From UBA2336 sp964404445 (GTDB lineage: Bacteria > Bacteroidota > Bacteroidia > Cytophagales > Cyclobacteriaceae): a stretch of DNA of 64,000 nucleotides. The notes below the pieces were generated by a model that worked only from the letters and a program-made list of their open reading frames with translations, searched no databases and was not told the origin of the DNA. Shown here one piece after another: positions 50,215-59,274 of this stretch (the first letter of the stretch is position 1; the number at the start of each line of letters is the position of its first letter). The stretch spans positions 620,001 through 684,000 of the forward strand of contig CAYOJW010000002.1 in assembly GCA_964404445.1 (NCBI GenBank). The letters run 5' to 3'. A program made the translations under genes and the position numbers.

Positions 50215-50550
50215 TTACTGTTTTGAACCCAGCATTACCAGGTCGTTCACATTAATTTCGGTGATGTACCGCTTCTCACCTTTATCGGTTTCGTAATCGC
50301 GGTGTACGAGCCTGCCTTCTACGGCAACCTCCTGCCCTTTTTTAAGATACTTCTCGGCCACACCGGCCAGCTTGCCCCAGATCACCACGTTATGCCACTG
50401 GGTATCTTCTACTTTTTCGCCTTTCGCGTTTTTGTACGAGTCGGACGTAGCGATCGAGAACGATGCTTTCTTTTTTTCGCCAAAGGTTTTCACTTCAGGG
50501 TCTTTGCCTAACCGGCCGATCAACTGCACACTGTTTCGTAAGCTTTTCAT
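50215..50550 (-). CDS. ssb: Single-stranded DNA-binding protein without acidic tail
   Basis: 111 residues from the ATG at 50550. An OB fold: MKSLRNSVQLIGRLGKDPEV, KASFSIATSDSYKNAKGEKV, TQWHNVVIWGKLAGVAEKYL and GEKRYITEINVNDLVMLG. It ends VMLGSKQ directly after the OB fold, so the acidic C-terminal tail that recruits repair proteins in the main SSB is absent. It is probably a second SSB used in specific processes such as competence or repair. Divergent from a zinc-ribbon gene across a region rich in dyads. Confidence 0.93.
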   Translation of the reverse strand: MKSLRNSVQLIGRLGKDPEVKTFGEKKKASFSIATSDSYKNAKGEKVEDTQWHNVVIWGKLAGVAEKYLKKGQEVAVEGRLVHRDYETDKGEKRYITEINVNDLVMLGSKQ

Positions 50551-50653
50551 AATACTAAATTTTAAAGGTTTAACATTCGTGTTTTGACTACGCAACCGGT
50601 TTTGTTCCGATTGACGATACAAAGGTGTGAGGCCGACCAAACCGCAGTTGTAT

Positions 50654-50697
50654 GATAATCGGTTATTATCGATTATATTCGTTTGTAAACGTTTACA
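50654..50697. promoter_or_regulatory. Dyads between ssb and the zinc-ribbon gene
   Basis: GATAAT-CGGTT-ATTATC (50654-50670) and the perfect 14-bp palindrome TGTAAACGTTTACA (50684-50697) lie in the 182-bp divergent gap. The second has the form of a LacI-family operator (TGTAAACGTTTACA type). A regulator binding here could control ssb, the zinc-ribbon gene or both. Confidence 0.45.
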
Positions 50698-50732
50698 CAC
50701 GGATAGCATTCTGCCCTAAAAACCCACAAAAC

Positions 50733-51098
50733 ATGGCAAAAACCGAAGAAAAAGTTTGTTTAGAGTGTGGCGAAAAAATTATTGGCCGGGCTGATAAAAA
50801 ATTTTGTTCGGACACCTGCCGCATCGCTTACAACAACCGCGTGCGGGGCAACGACACCAATTATGTACGCAACGTGAATAATGCCTTGCGCAAAAACAGG
50901 CGCATTCTTACCGAGTTAAACACCACCGGCAAAACCCGTGTAAGCCGCGAAAAATTATTGGCCAACGGGTTCGACTTTACCTACTTCACCAGCACCTATA
51001 CCACCAAAGAAGGCGCACTGTATAAATTCTGTTACGATCAGGGGTATTTAGCGGTTGATAAAGATTATTATTTATTGGTAGTGCGAAGGGAAGGGTGA
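50733..51098 (+). CDS. Zinc-ribbon protein
   Basis: 121 residues from the ATG at 50733. The N-terminus has four cysteines in a zinc ribbon (KVCLECGEKIIGRADKKFCSDTCRI), followed by a basic helix (NNALRKNRRILTEL). The C-terminal part contains FDFTYFTSTYTTKEG and is a compact domain of unknown function. No family name fits with certainty. The divergent arrangement with ssb suggests a DNA- or ribosome-associated role. Confidence 0.78.
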   Translation: MAKTEEKVCLECGEKIIGRADKKFCSDTCRIAYNNRVRGNDTNYVRNVNNALRKNRRILTELNTTGKTRVSREKLLANGFDFTYFTSTYTTKEGALYKFCYDQGYLAVDKDYYLLVVRREG

Positions 51099-51182
51099 TG
51101 ATGTAAATATGGATGTGTTGAAAGATATGCGCAACCACAAACCAAGAAACCAAATTACCATTGAGCAAACTCACTTCACTAT

Positions 51183-52916
51183 ATGAAAACAATCAATATC
51201 CTTTTCGTGGTACTAACAACTGCGTTGCTGGCACCGGCCTGTAAAGAAAACCAACCGGTTTTTCAAGCGCCTGTTTTAAAAAATATTGGCGACTATGGCG
51301 TTACCGTAACCACAACGTCAGCGTATGCTCAACTGTTTTTTAACCAGGGCGTCATTATGGCAAACGCATTTAATCATGCCGAGGCCGAACGGTCGTTCAG
51401 GGAAGCCGTGCGGTTAGATTCAACTTTTGCTATGGGCTATTGGGGAATTGCCTATGTACTGGGGCCAAACTACAATTCTGTTGATAATACCGGAACTGTT
51501 AACGCGATACGAAACGCTGTCGCTCAGGCTGTTCATCACAGTAAGCATATATCCGGTTGGGAAAAATCACTTATCAATGCAATCGCGGTAAAATTCCCGA
51601 TGGATACCACTTATACAAACAACGAAGCATTCGTTGATTATATGAAACAAGCCTATACGCAGTTTCCGGACAATTCTTTTATCGCAACACTGTATGCCGA
51701 ATCGGTTATGAATTTACATCCCTGGGATTTTTACACCGGCAAAGGCGGAACGCCACAACCCTGGACATCCGAAATTGTTTCACTTCTTGAAAAGGTAATT
51801 TCCATCGATCCAAAAAATCCGTTGGCGCACCATCTCTATATCCATGCAACCGAAGCAAGCCCCGATGTTGAAAAAGCATTGGCCAGTGCCGAATGGTTGA
51901 AAACCTTAGTGCCTTCGGCTGGTCATTTGGTGCACATGCCCTCGCATATTTATATCAACACCGGTGATTACCACGAAGGATCGCTATCGAACGAGAAGGC
52001 CGTAGTAGCCGATAGCATTTACATAGCCGAATGCCAGGCGCAAGGGTATTACCCACAACTGTATTATCCGCACAACTATCACTTTCTTGCCGCAACGGCA
52101 GCGCTTGAAGGGAGAGGCTCGCGCGCCATCGAAGCCGCTTACAAAACAGCAAGCCTTGTCGATAAAAAATATTTCCATGAACCGGCTTATGAGGCAACCG
52201 TACAACACTATCTGACAATCCCCAACCACGTTTTGATAAAATTCGGGCAATGGGAAAAAATATTGGCACTCCCCAAACCAACCGAAGATTTGGTTTACCC
52301 GACTGCCATCTGGCATTACGCAAAAGGCATGGCGTACGCCAACACCGGCAAAACCGAACAGGCAAAAGAAGCATTGAAGACATTAAACAGGCTAAACGAA
52401 AATCCCGCACTTATCGAAAAAATGATTTGGGGCATTAACCCGGTAACCGATGTTTGTGTATTGGCTTCAAAAGTTTTGGAAGCAGCGATAAACGTTAACG
52501 AGAAAAAATACACGGAAGCAATCCGGCTACTCACCGAAGCAATAAAAATGGAAGACAATCTTAACTATAACGAACCGCCCGACTGGTTTTTTTCGGTACG
52601 CCACATCCTTGGAAATGTATTATTGGAAACGAACGATTTTGTACAAGCTGAAAAAATTTACCGTGAAGATTTATCACACTGGCCAAAAAACGGGTTTGCG
52701 CTGAACGGGTTATTTGAAAGTTTAACCGGGCAGAGCAAAACAAAAGAAGCAGAAGAAGCAAAAAAACAATTTACCGAAGCATGGAAATATGCCGATACCG
52801 ACTTAAAAGCCTCCGTAATTGACCCCGATAAACGCATAAACCTTGCCTTAACAATAGACGACACTTCACCCAACACCTTAGTGTACTTAGCCAGTACATT
52901 TTGTGTTGCAAAATAA
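51183..52916 (+). CDS. Secreted TPR protein, probable lipoprotein
   Basis: 577 residues. The signal ends LLAPAC, a lipobox-like site. Tetratricopeptide units are visible, for example NAFNHAEAERSFREAVRLDSTFAMGYWGIAYV and KTEQAKEALKTLNRLNENP. The sequence YPHNYHFLAATAALEGRG in the middle matches conserved TPR proteins of unknown function in Bacteroidota. It may scaffold or sense a periplasmic ligand. Nothing in the neighbourhood points to one. Confidence 0.85.
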   Translation: MKTINILFVVLTTALLAPACKENQPVFQAPVLKNIGDYGVTVTTTSAYAQLFFNQGVIMANAFNHAEAERSFREAVRLDSTFAMGYWGIAYVLGPNYNSVDNTGTVNAIRNAVAQAVHHSKHISGWEKSLINAIAVKFPMDTTYTNNEAFVDYMKQAYTQFPDNSFIATLYAESVMNLHPWDFYTGKGGTPQPWTSEIVSLLEKVISIDPKNPLAHHLYIHATEASPDVEKALASAEWLKTLVPSAGHLVHMPSHIYINTGDYHEGSLSNEKAVVADSIYIAECQAQGYYPQLYYPHNYHFLAATAALEGRGSRAIEAAYKTASLVDKKYFHEPAYEATVQHYLTIPNHVLIKFGQWEKILALPKPTEDLVYPTAIWHYAKGMAYANTGKTEQAKEALKTLNRLNENPALIEKMIWGINPVTDVCVLASKVLEAAINVNEKKYTEAIRLLTEAIKMEDNLNYNEPPDWFFSVRHILGNVLLETNDFVQAEKIYREDLSHWPKNGFALNGLFESLTGQSKTKEAEEAKKQFTEAWKYADTDLKASVIDPDKRINLALTIDDTSPNTLVYLASTFCVAK

Positions 52917-52998
52917 ACCTAACACAAACCCAATGACAAGATTTACTAAGAAGCGCATTTCTATTCGCATACCTACAAAATGCTTAGCTTTACAATGA

Positions 52999-53112
52999 AC
53001 CGCAGGGGAAACGGTTTCCGATCATTTCGTTGGCTTCAACAAAATGGTCGAATTGGGTAGCGGTTCCATGCGTGAAATTGATGACATTGCCCTTACCCGC
53101 TCCGCAGGTTAG
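52999..53112 (+). pseudogene. Fragment of a DinD-like (DNA damage-inducible protein D) gene
   Basis: A short open stretch encodes TAGETVSDHFVGFNKM, then VELGSGSMREIDDIALTRSAG and a stop. This matches the central SDHFV, VELGSGS, DDxxLTRYACYL region of DinD/BRO-type proteins, but the upstream frame carries a stop directly before it, and the conserved RYACYL after LTR is replaced. It is a degraded remnant, 38 codons, of a gene often found on mobile DNA. Confidence 0.6.
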
Positions 53113-53174
53113 GAGGCGAAGAAAAGAAAGTTAGCAAAACAACGAACAAACTGAACAAGAAAAAATAATCTACC

Positions 53175-54752
53175 ATGAAAAACCTAAAACCAAGCCTGTT
53201 GATTATTGCGTTACTGTTATTTTTCGCAGGCAATCATGCGTATGCGCAGTTAACTTCCGAAGAGGTTGATGCTCTCGTAACGCAATCCATGGAAAAATTT
53301 AAAGTGGCAGGCGTTGCCGTAGCCATTGTTAAAGATGGCAAAATCGTTCATGAAAAAGGGTACGGTATAAAATCCATCCGCACCCAAGCACCGGTTAATG
53401 AACACACCAATTTTCAGATCGCTTCTAACAGCAAGGCTTTTGCAACAGCCGCCTTAGCCATATTGATTGACGAAGGAAAACTATCCTGGAAAGACAACGT
53501 GAAAAAGTATATTCCCGAATTTAAAATGTACAACGATTATGTTACCGAAAATTTCCTGATCGAAGATTTGCTTTGCCACCGGAGCGGGCTGGGTCTTGGC
53601 GCAGGTGATTTAATGTTTTTTCCGAATGGTGCAGACTTTACGATAAACGATGTGGTTAAAAGCTTTCAGTATTTTAAACCCACATCGGCATTCCGCACGC
53701 AGTTCGATTACGACAACCTCCTCTATTTTGTAGCGGGCGAAATTACCACAAAAGTAAGCGGCATGAGTTGGGAAGAGTTTATCCGCACAAAAATTATGGA
53801 ACCGTTGCAAATGAACAACTCCTACCCTTCTCTAAAATATATCAACGAGAAAACAAACGTAGCCATGCCGCACTCAACCGAAGGTACCGAAAACGGCAAC
53901 ATGAAAACTTTTGCGTTGTTTGAAGAAATGGTGAATGGCGCGGCAGGCGGCATTCTGTCGAACGTGCACGATATGTCGAAGTGGATGATCATGCAGCTAA
54001 ACAAGGGCAAGTACGGGGATAATTCAGACAAACAGTTATTCACCGAAGCACGGCAACGCGAAATGTGGAAAATCCATACGGTTATAGATGCAAGCCCTAA
54101 CCCGCGCTATAATTCGCACTTTGCCGGCTATGGCTTAGGCTGGTTTTTAATCGACATGAAAGGTAGCATGAACGTTTCGCACACGGGCGGTCTGCCGGGT
54201 ATGCTGTCGAAAGTGAGTTTGATCCCCGATATGAAATTAGGCATTGTTGTACTCACCAATACCGAGAACGGAGGCGGGGCATTGTTCAGCGCAGTATGCA
54301 ATACAATTCAGGACAGCTACCTGGGGTTAGACAAAATCGATTATGTAGAACTGTATCACAAAAGACTGGAAGCCCGAAAAAGCAATGCCGATGCCGTAAC
54401 CAGCAACGTATGGAAACAGGTAGAGGCTGCGAAAAAAACGAAGATCAACGTACAGGATTATACAGGCGTTTATGAAGATAACTGGTTTGGCAAAGTTGAA
54501 ATTTTCGTAAAAGAAAACCAGTTGTGGTTCAGGTCGTACCGTTCGCCCAAACTAAACGGGCCTATGCGTTTTTATAAAGCCAATACGTTTGCCATTCCAT
54601 GGGAATACCGCGATATGAATTGCGATGCCTTTGCCATGTTTGGTTTAGATGAAAACGGCAAGGCTCAAAGTTTAACCATGAAAGGCATCTCACCCGACAT
54701 CGACTTTAGTTTCGATTTTCAGGATTTACATTTTCAACGGGTCGAAAAATAG
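53175..54752 (+). CDS. Serine hydrolase, class C beta-lactamase family with C-terminal DUF3471
   Basis: 525 residues with a signal peptide (MKNLKPSLLIIALLLFFAGNHAYAQ). SxxK is SNSK in IASNSKAFATAAL, YxN is YDN in TQFDYDNLLYF, and HTGG in MNVSHTGGLPGM. The C-terminal 100 residues (YTGVYEDNWFGKVEIF, MRFYKANTFAIPWEYRD) match DUF3471. Such periplasmic enzymes are esterase- or peptidase-like. A shorter serine hydrolase is encoded at 23869; they are not close paralogues. Confidence 0.92.
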   Translation: MKNLKPSLLIIALLLFFAGNHAYAQLTSEEVDALVTQSMEKFKVAGVAVAIVKDGKIVHEKGYGIKSIRTQAPVNEHTNFQIASNSKAFATAALAILIDEGKLSWKDNVKKYIPEFKMYNDYVTENFLIEDLLCHRSGLGLGAGDLMFFPNGADFTINDVVKSFQYFKPTSAFRTQFDYDNLLYFVAGEITTKVSGMSWEEFIRTKIMEPLQMNNSYPSLKYINEKTNVAMPHSTEGTENGNMKTFALFEEMVNGAAGGILSNVHDMSKWMIMQLNKGKYGDNSDKQLFTEARQREMWKIHTVIDASPNPRYNSHFAGYGLGWFLIDMKGSMNVSHTGGLPGMLSKVSLIPDMKLGIVVLTNTENGGGALFSAVCNTIQDSYLGLDKIDYVELYHKRLEARKSNADAVTSNVWKQVEAAKKTKINVQDYTGVYEDNWFGKVEIFVKENQLWFRSYRSPKLNGPMRFYKANTFAIPWEYRDMNCDAFAMFGLDENGKAQSLTMKGISPDIDFSFDFQDLHFQRVEK

Positions 54753-54766
54753 TTGTAATCAGGTAT

Positions 54767-54907
54767 AAAAAAGAGGCTGTTTCAAAAGTCAACATAATAA
54801 ACCACGTCACATCGAACACAGTGAGATGTCCAGATTTTGAGCGCTAATTGACGGGATGTATCACTGCGTTCGACATGACGCTACACTTTTGATACAGCCT
54901 CTTTTTT
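54767..54907. mobile_element. 140-bp palindromic repeat (MITE-like), copy 1
   Basis: Ends AAAAAAGAGGCTGTTTCAAA and the complement of TTTGATACAGCCTC form a 23-bp inverted repeat with one mismatch. The inside is itself palindromic (CATCGAACACAGTGAGATGT against TCACTGCGTTCGACATGAC). Copy 2 at 63378 differs at scattered positions. The element lies between two convergent genes, where it also gives a perfect transcript end. Confidence 0.75.
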
Positions 54908-54917
54908 GCTTGTTCTC

Positions 54918-55847
54918 TTACTCTTTAAAATTCTGGAACGAATAAATAAAGCCCACATTAAACGCCTGGCTTAACTGCACTTCGCTGTCCTGGTCGTAAT
55001 CGTATAACAGAATACCGCCCAAGCCAACCGAAATAAAGCGGTTTACTTTTGCAGTAAACATCAGGTCAAGACGGTGATCGATCGTTTTGCCCTCGAATGT
55101 TTCATAGTTTGCAAACATTAAATATTTCCATTTCAGGTTAATGTTCTCGGCAATGTTTTTATCGAAGTCGGCCGTGAGTTGAAACGCAAACCATTCATAA
55201 CGTAAATCTTCACCTACTGTTACCCCAAACGGTGATGCCGTGGGTACACCGGAGGCATCCATAAATCGGCCGTTGTTATTGTTAACAATGGTAAGGCGGG
55301 GCGCCAATGGTGAAATACGAACTTTAAAATAATCAACCGGATGATATTCAAAACCCAATGCAACCGTAACAAAGGCCGGTGCCAGAATGTCGGAAATCAG
55401 CAATTGCTGTTCTACACCCAATAAATCGTTTTCGTATTTGTAACCTTTATAAAACTGCGAGGCAAAGCTTAACGACCCAAACAAATCCCAGTTTTTGCTT
55501 AACGTACGGCCATACTTGGTATCTAAAAAGAAACGGTCTAATGTTTTACGGAAACCCTGGCCATCGTTTTTCACAAAGCCGTAGGTAAAGCCAAGCTCAT
55601 TATCCCACGATTGTTTCTCGTCTTTATAATTTGCTTTATAATTAAAATTTGTGTTCAGCCCGATTGAGTTTACCCCACCGGCTTTCCAGTTCGATGAAAA
55701 TGCAGCCTGGTTGAAATTCAGATTAAACACTAATTTTTTCTTCCATTTCGATGTGGAATCGGGGGCTACAATTTGTGCTTCGGTAACCGCAGGGGCTATC
55801 AGCACACATACCAGCACAGCCAAAAGAATTTTCGCAAACGTATTCAT
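54918..55847 (-). CDS. DUF3078 outer-membrane beta-barrel protein
   Basis: 309 residues with a signal peptide (MNTFAKILLAVLVCVLIAPAVTEA). DUF3078 features: WKKKLVFNLNFNQAAFSSNW, KAGGVNSIGLNTNFNY, SWDNELGFTYGFVKNDG and DTKYGRTLSKNWDLFG, followed by alternating strands and a terminal aromatic (SFQNFKE). A porin-like outer-membrane barrel of unknown transport substrate, common in Bacteroidota. Confidence 0.9.
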   Translation of the reverse strand: MNTFAKILLAVLVCVLIAPAVTEAQIVAPDSTSKWKKKLVFNLNFNQAAFSSNWKAGGVNSIGLNTNFNYKANYKDEKQSWDNELGFTYGFVKNDGQGFRKTLDRFFLDTKYGRTLSKNWDLFGSLSFASQFYKGYKYENDLLGVEQQLLISDILAPAFVTVALGFEYHPVDYFKVRISPLAPRLTIVNNNNGRFMDASGVPTASPFGVTVGEDLRYEWFAFQLTADFDKNIAENINLKWKYLMFANYETFEGKTIDHRLDLMFTAKVNRFISVGLGGILLYDYDQDSEVQLSQAFNVGFIYSFQNFKE

Positions 55848-55989
55848 ATCTATGTTGTATTTTTTATGGGGCGAAAATAACAGGAAATAGACTGGCTTAC
55901 AACACTATACAGTTTAGCTGTTTTTTTGGCGATTCGACTTCCGATGCAGTATATTATCCCAGTAAATGGGCAAACAGATAAAAACGAAT

Positions 55990-56754
55990 ATGTCAATAAC
56001 AAAAGAAACAGAACTAACCGGGATGAAAAAGGCAAGTGAAGCCGTTGCCTGCACATTAAAGGAAATGCGAAACTACGCTCAACCCGGCATGACAACGAAA
56101 CATTTAGACAACTACGGGGCAAAAATCCTGTCGGATTTCGGGGCACAATCTGCACCACACTTAACTTACAATTTCCCCGGCTGGACTTGCATTAGCGTAA
56201 ACAATGAATTTTGCCACGGCATTCCATCAAACAACACAATCCTAAAAGAAGGTGACTTAATTAATATAGATGTATCAGCCGAACTTAACGGCTTCTGGTC
56301 AGATAACGGCAGTTCATTTGTACTTGGGAAAGACATCCACCAACACCAAAAACTTATAGACACATCAAAACAAATTTTGCATAAAGCAATTTATACCATA
56401 AAAGGCGGTGTTCGCATTTCAGACATAGGTCATCTAATAGAAACCGAAGCGAGGAAACGTGGTTACAAAGTAATCAAGAACCTTACGGGACACGGAATAG
56501 GCAGAAGCCTTCACGAAGAACCTGGCGAAATAGCCAATTACAGGGACAGGTTTAACCTGGCACGATTTAAGAAAAGCACTGTTGTTGCCATCGAAACATT
56601 TATAGCAACAACATCAACGTATGCCGAAACCCTGAATGACGGCTGGACAATGGCCGGCAATAAAGGCGGCTTTATGGCACAACACGAACACACGATTGTT
56701 GTTACGGATGGGAAACCCATTATACTTACAGAAATGAATGGTCTTTGGGATTGA
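55990..56754 (+). CDS. map: Methionine aminopeptidase type I
   Basis: 254 residues from the ATG at 55990 (MSITKETEL); an upstream in-frame ATG adds eight residues. Ligands of the pita-bread metal site are in INIDVSAELNGFWSDNGS (two Asp), LTGHGIGR (His), AIETF (Glu) and QHEHTIVV (Glu), with CHGIPSN on the substrate side. It removes initiator Met. A housekeeping Map is usually in a ribosomal operon; this stand-alone copy is probably a second one, and its neighbour genes and codon use look less core-like. Confidence 0.93.
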   Translation: MSITKETELTGMKKASEAVACTLKEMRNYAQPGMTTKHLDNYGAKILSDFGAQSAPHLTYNFPGWTCISVNNEFCHGIPSNNTILKEGDLINIDVSAELNGFWSDNGSSFVLGKDIHQHQKLIDTSKQILHKAIYTIKGGVRISDIGHLIETEARKRGYKVIKNLTGHGIGRSLHEEPGEIANYRDRFNLARFKKSTVVAIETFIATTSTYAETLNDGWTMAGNKGGFMAQHEHTIVVTDGKPIILTEMNGLWD

Positions 56755-56870
56755 CAAAAACATAAACGAGAAAACTATTCTTAAACTCATCACGACAAAA
56801 TTTTTGACTGCTGTTTTGAACGGAGGCAACAAAGAGGCACAACCAAAGTAAAACGAAATACTACCAGCCA

Positions 56871-57407
56871 ATGCCTGATTTTAATTCGACCGATTACCTG
56901 CAACAGGGTACGCCCCGGCAGCAACTCGCCTACCGCGAACTTCGACAACATCGGTTATTCGATATACTGAAACCATTTAACCCGGTGTTAACGGGCACCA
57001 TTCCGATTAACATAGACATCGACACCAGCGATCTGGATGTGATTTGTTGCTTTACCGATGTTGAATTATTTAAAACTACTGTTACAGAAGCCTTTGGCGC
57101 GTTGCCCGGTTTTGAATTAAGAACAGTTCAGTTCCGGGGCATTACAACCATTGTGGCTAACTTTCGTTTCGATCATTTTCCGGTTGAAGTATTCGGCCAG
57201 CCCATACCCGTACAAAAACAATATGCTTACCGGCACATGCTCATTGAACACACATTATTAACACAACGGGACGAAACATTCCGGTTACAGATTATCGACC
57301 TGAAACGAAAAGGATATAAAACCGAACCTGCCTTTGCGCACATACTGGGCTTAACGGGCGATCCGTACGAAGCTCTTTTGCAATTTGAAGAACAAACTAA
57401 ACCTTAA
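56871..57407 (+). CDS. DUF4269 nucleotidyltransferase-like protein
   Basis: 178 residues. TIPINIDIDTSDLDVICCF resembles the GS-x(n)-DxD pattern of nucleotidyltransferase-fold proteins; RFDHFPVEVFGQPIPVQKQ and AYRHMLIEHTLL are DUF4269 signatures. The activity is unknown. The next gene starts at its stop codon (overlap), so they are cotranscribed. Confidence 0.85.
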   Translation: MPDFNSTDYLQQGTPRQQLAYRELRQHRLFDILKPFNPVLTGTIPINIDIDTSDLDVICCFTDVELFKTTVTEAFGALPGFELRTVQFRGITTIVANFRFDHFPVEVFGQPIPVQKQYAYRHMLIEHTLLTQRDETFRLQIIDLKRKGYKTEPAFAHILGLTGDPYEALLQFEEQTKP

Positions 57408-57418
57408 TGTTGGTATCT

Positions 57419-58468
57419 ATGAAAAAGTACATCATAACAATCATTCTTGTATTGGTTTTATTCGGGCTTTATCGACTGTATCCTATCCGGTTATATTCGA
57501 TTGATCTCCCACAACAAATAAGTAGCAAGTTGTTCAACTCCTTTCGGGTAACACCCGAACACGACACAACCATAATGATACTCAACTGCGGAACTATACA
57601 AGCGAAAGAGTTTATTAAAAACGTAGATGAATTAATAACCCACAATCCATCCGTTATTGGTATTAACCTATGCGACTTATCTTTTGCTTACGATAGCATT
57701 CTGATTCATTATAAAGAGAATCCTAAAATTGTTATGATGGATTGCAATAAGAACGCAGCCATTAAATCAAGCCTGATCGTTGAAGAAGACAACTCCGTAA
57801 CACACTTTAAAACCGATGCCCCAGACTATTTTGAAATAGCACTAACAAACGCCTGGGCATCCATACAAGCACGAGGCCATAAACAGGAGCGCATTAACTA
57901 TGTAGGAAGTTCTACTATTTTCGGGTATGCAAATTTATACGAGATAGAACATATTCGTATGGATCACTTACACAACAAGATTATTCTTATAGGATATGTA
58001 GAGCCTGAATTATTTCTTTACCCCGACCTGATTCACAATTTCAAAAACACATACATAACACCCATGAATGAAGTCTATGGCGAATATGATGAAACGGGTA
58101 TTGCTCCTGATATGTATGGTATTCAAATTTCCGCAAACATTATCTCTACTATAAACAACGGGACTTTTATTACTGAAATTCCCTTGTTTGTGCGGGTTGT
58201 GTTTATAATAACCCTTGCCCTTTTATTAACGTTTCTGGTTTCTATTATCCGCACTAAATGGATCGTGCTTAACTTGGTTATTTACTTTATTCTTTATACG
58301 CTATTCATTATTGGCGCTACGCTTCTAATCGTGATTGCGTTTGAACATCGGTACTATCTCGAAATCCCTGAACTAAGTACCGTTTTGCTTATTGTTATGC
58401 TTGCTACCATCGTGAATAACCTTAACCGTTCACGAATAAAAAATCAAACACACGATACATCCAACTAA
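57419..58468 (+). CDS. CHASE2-like membrane sensor domain protein
   Basis: 349 residues from the ATG at 57419; another in-frame ATG overlaps the previous stop. One N-terminal membrane segment (IITIILVLVLFGLY), a large extracytoplasmic domain, and three C-terminal segments (VVFIITLALLLTFLV onwards). The stretch GIAPDMYGIQISANIISTIN resembles the CHASE2 end (pGvxIHAnii) preceding the membrane triplet. Unlike usual CHASE2 proteins it has no kinase or cyclase output domain, so signalling would need a partner, or it is a truncated relative. Confidence 0.65.
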   Translation: MKKYIITIILVLVLFGLYRLYPIRLYSIDLPQQISSKLFNSFRVTPEHDTTIMILNCGTIQAKEFIKNVDELITHNPSVIGINLCDLSFAYDSILIHYKENPKIVMMDCNKNAAIKSSLIVEEDNSVTHFKTDAPDYFEIALTNAWASIQARGHKQERINYVGSSTIFGYANLYEIEHIRMDHLHNKIILIGYVEPELFLYPDLIHNFKNTYITPMNEVYGEYDETGIAPDMYGIQISANIISTINNGTFITEIPLFVRVVFIITLALLLTFLVSIIRTKWIVLNLVIYFILYTLFIIGATLLIVIAFEHRYYLEIPELSTVLLIVMLATIVNNLNRSRIKNQTHDTSN

Positions 58469-59268
58469 ATGTCGGCTCGTTTCAGTTTCCAGTAACTCAG
58501 TCCATTAAAGATTAACGTCCAGCCGAGTACAATGCATACCGAACTGAGTTTAACGTAATCCTGGATTTCCATAAACGCATAACGGTAAAAGGGCACGGGC
58601 ACCAGCGTTGAGATAGACTCTAACGGGAAGAAAGGAATCAGGCCGGGCACTATATCATCGACATTAACTTTGATGATTTGTTCGAGCATATACGACAACA
58701 GTAATAAAATGATGGTTAATCCCGAACGCTTTACCAAAATACCCAACAATAGCGCAAACGAGAGATAAGCAAATATTTCTAAGAAATAAGCCGGGTAAAA
58801 TTCCAGATCGGTGAAAACATAGTTCCAGTTTATATCGGGTGTGTATATAAACCCGGTAATGCCTGCGATTACGAAAATCAATACTACGCTTAGTAAACTC
58901 AGCAACAGGTTTAATAAAATTTTCGAGGCTAAAAATTCCCACCGGCTTAACCCGTCAATAATGTTTTGGCGCAATGTGCGGTACGAATATTCATTCGTGA
59001 TAGAAATAACCACCATAATGCCCAGTAACACTTTAAAGAAACCGCTCCACCACACTAAGTTAAGCCACACATCCGGGAAATGATACAAGGGTATGCGTTC
59101 AATATTCAGTTTTTCACCAAAGCCATCGATCAGTGATGCAATCCACTTTAAGAACTCCATACCACTGGCCGTAGAAAAACCAATGGTGATAAAATACAAT
59201 CCGCACACTACCCAAAACGTGCGGTAGTTGGTCATCTTTTTCAGTTCTATTTTCAGCAAGTGCAACAT
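58465..59268 (-). CDS. ABC transporter permease
   Basis: 267 residues with six membrane segments (first FWVVCGLYFITIGF). The LRQNIIDGLSRWEFLASKI motif is typical of ABC-2 type permeases in the NatB/GldF-like group. Pairs with the ATPase immediately upstream (6 bp gap). Substrate unknown; its final residues overlap the CHASE2-like gene by 4 bp. Confidence 0.88.
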   Translation of the reverse strand: MLHLLKIELKKMTNYRTFWVVCGLYFITIGFSTASGMEFLKWIASLIDGFGEKLNIERIPLYHFPDVWLNLVWWSGFFKVLLGIMVVISITNEYSYRTLRQNIIDGLSRWEFLASKILLNLLLSLLSVVLIFVIAGITGFIYTPDINWNYVFTDLEFYPAYFLEIFAYLSFALLLGILVKRSGLTIILLLLSYMLEQIIKVNVDDIVPGLIPFFPLESISTLVPVPFYRYAFMEIQDYVKLSSVCIVLGWTLIFNGLSYWKLKRADI

Positions 59269-59274
59269 GCGTAT

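Noticed and set aside
50551..50709. N-terminal extension of ssb to an upstream in-frame ATG
   Set aside because: The family begins at MKSLRNSVQ; the extension crosses the divergent promoter region and its palindromes.
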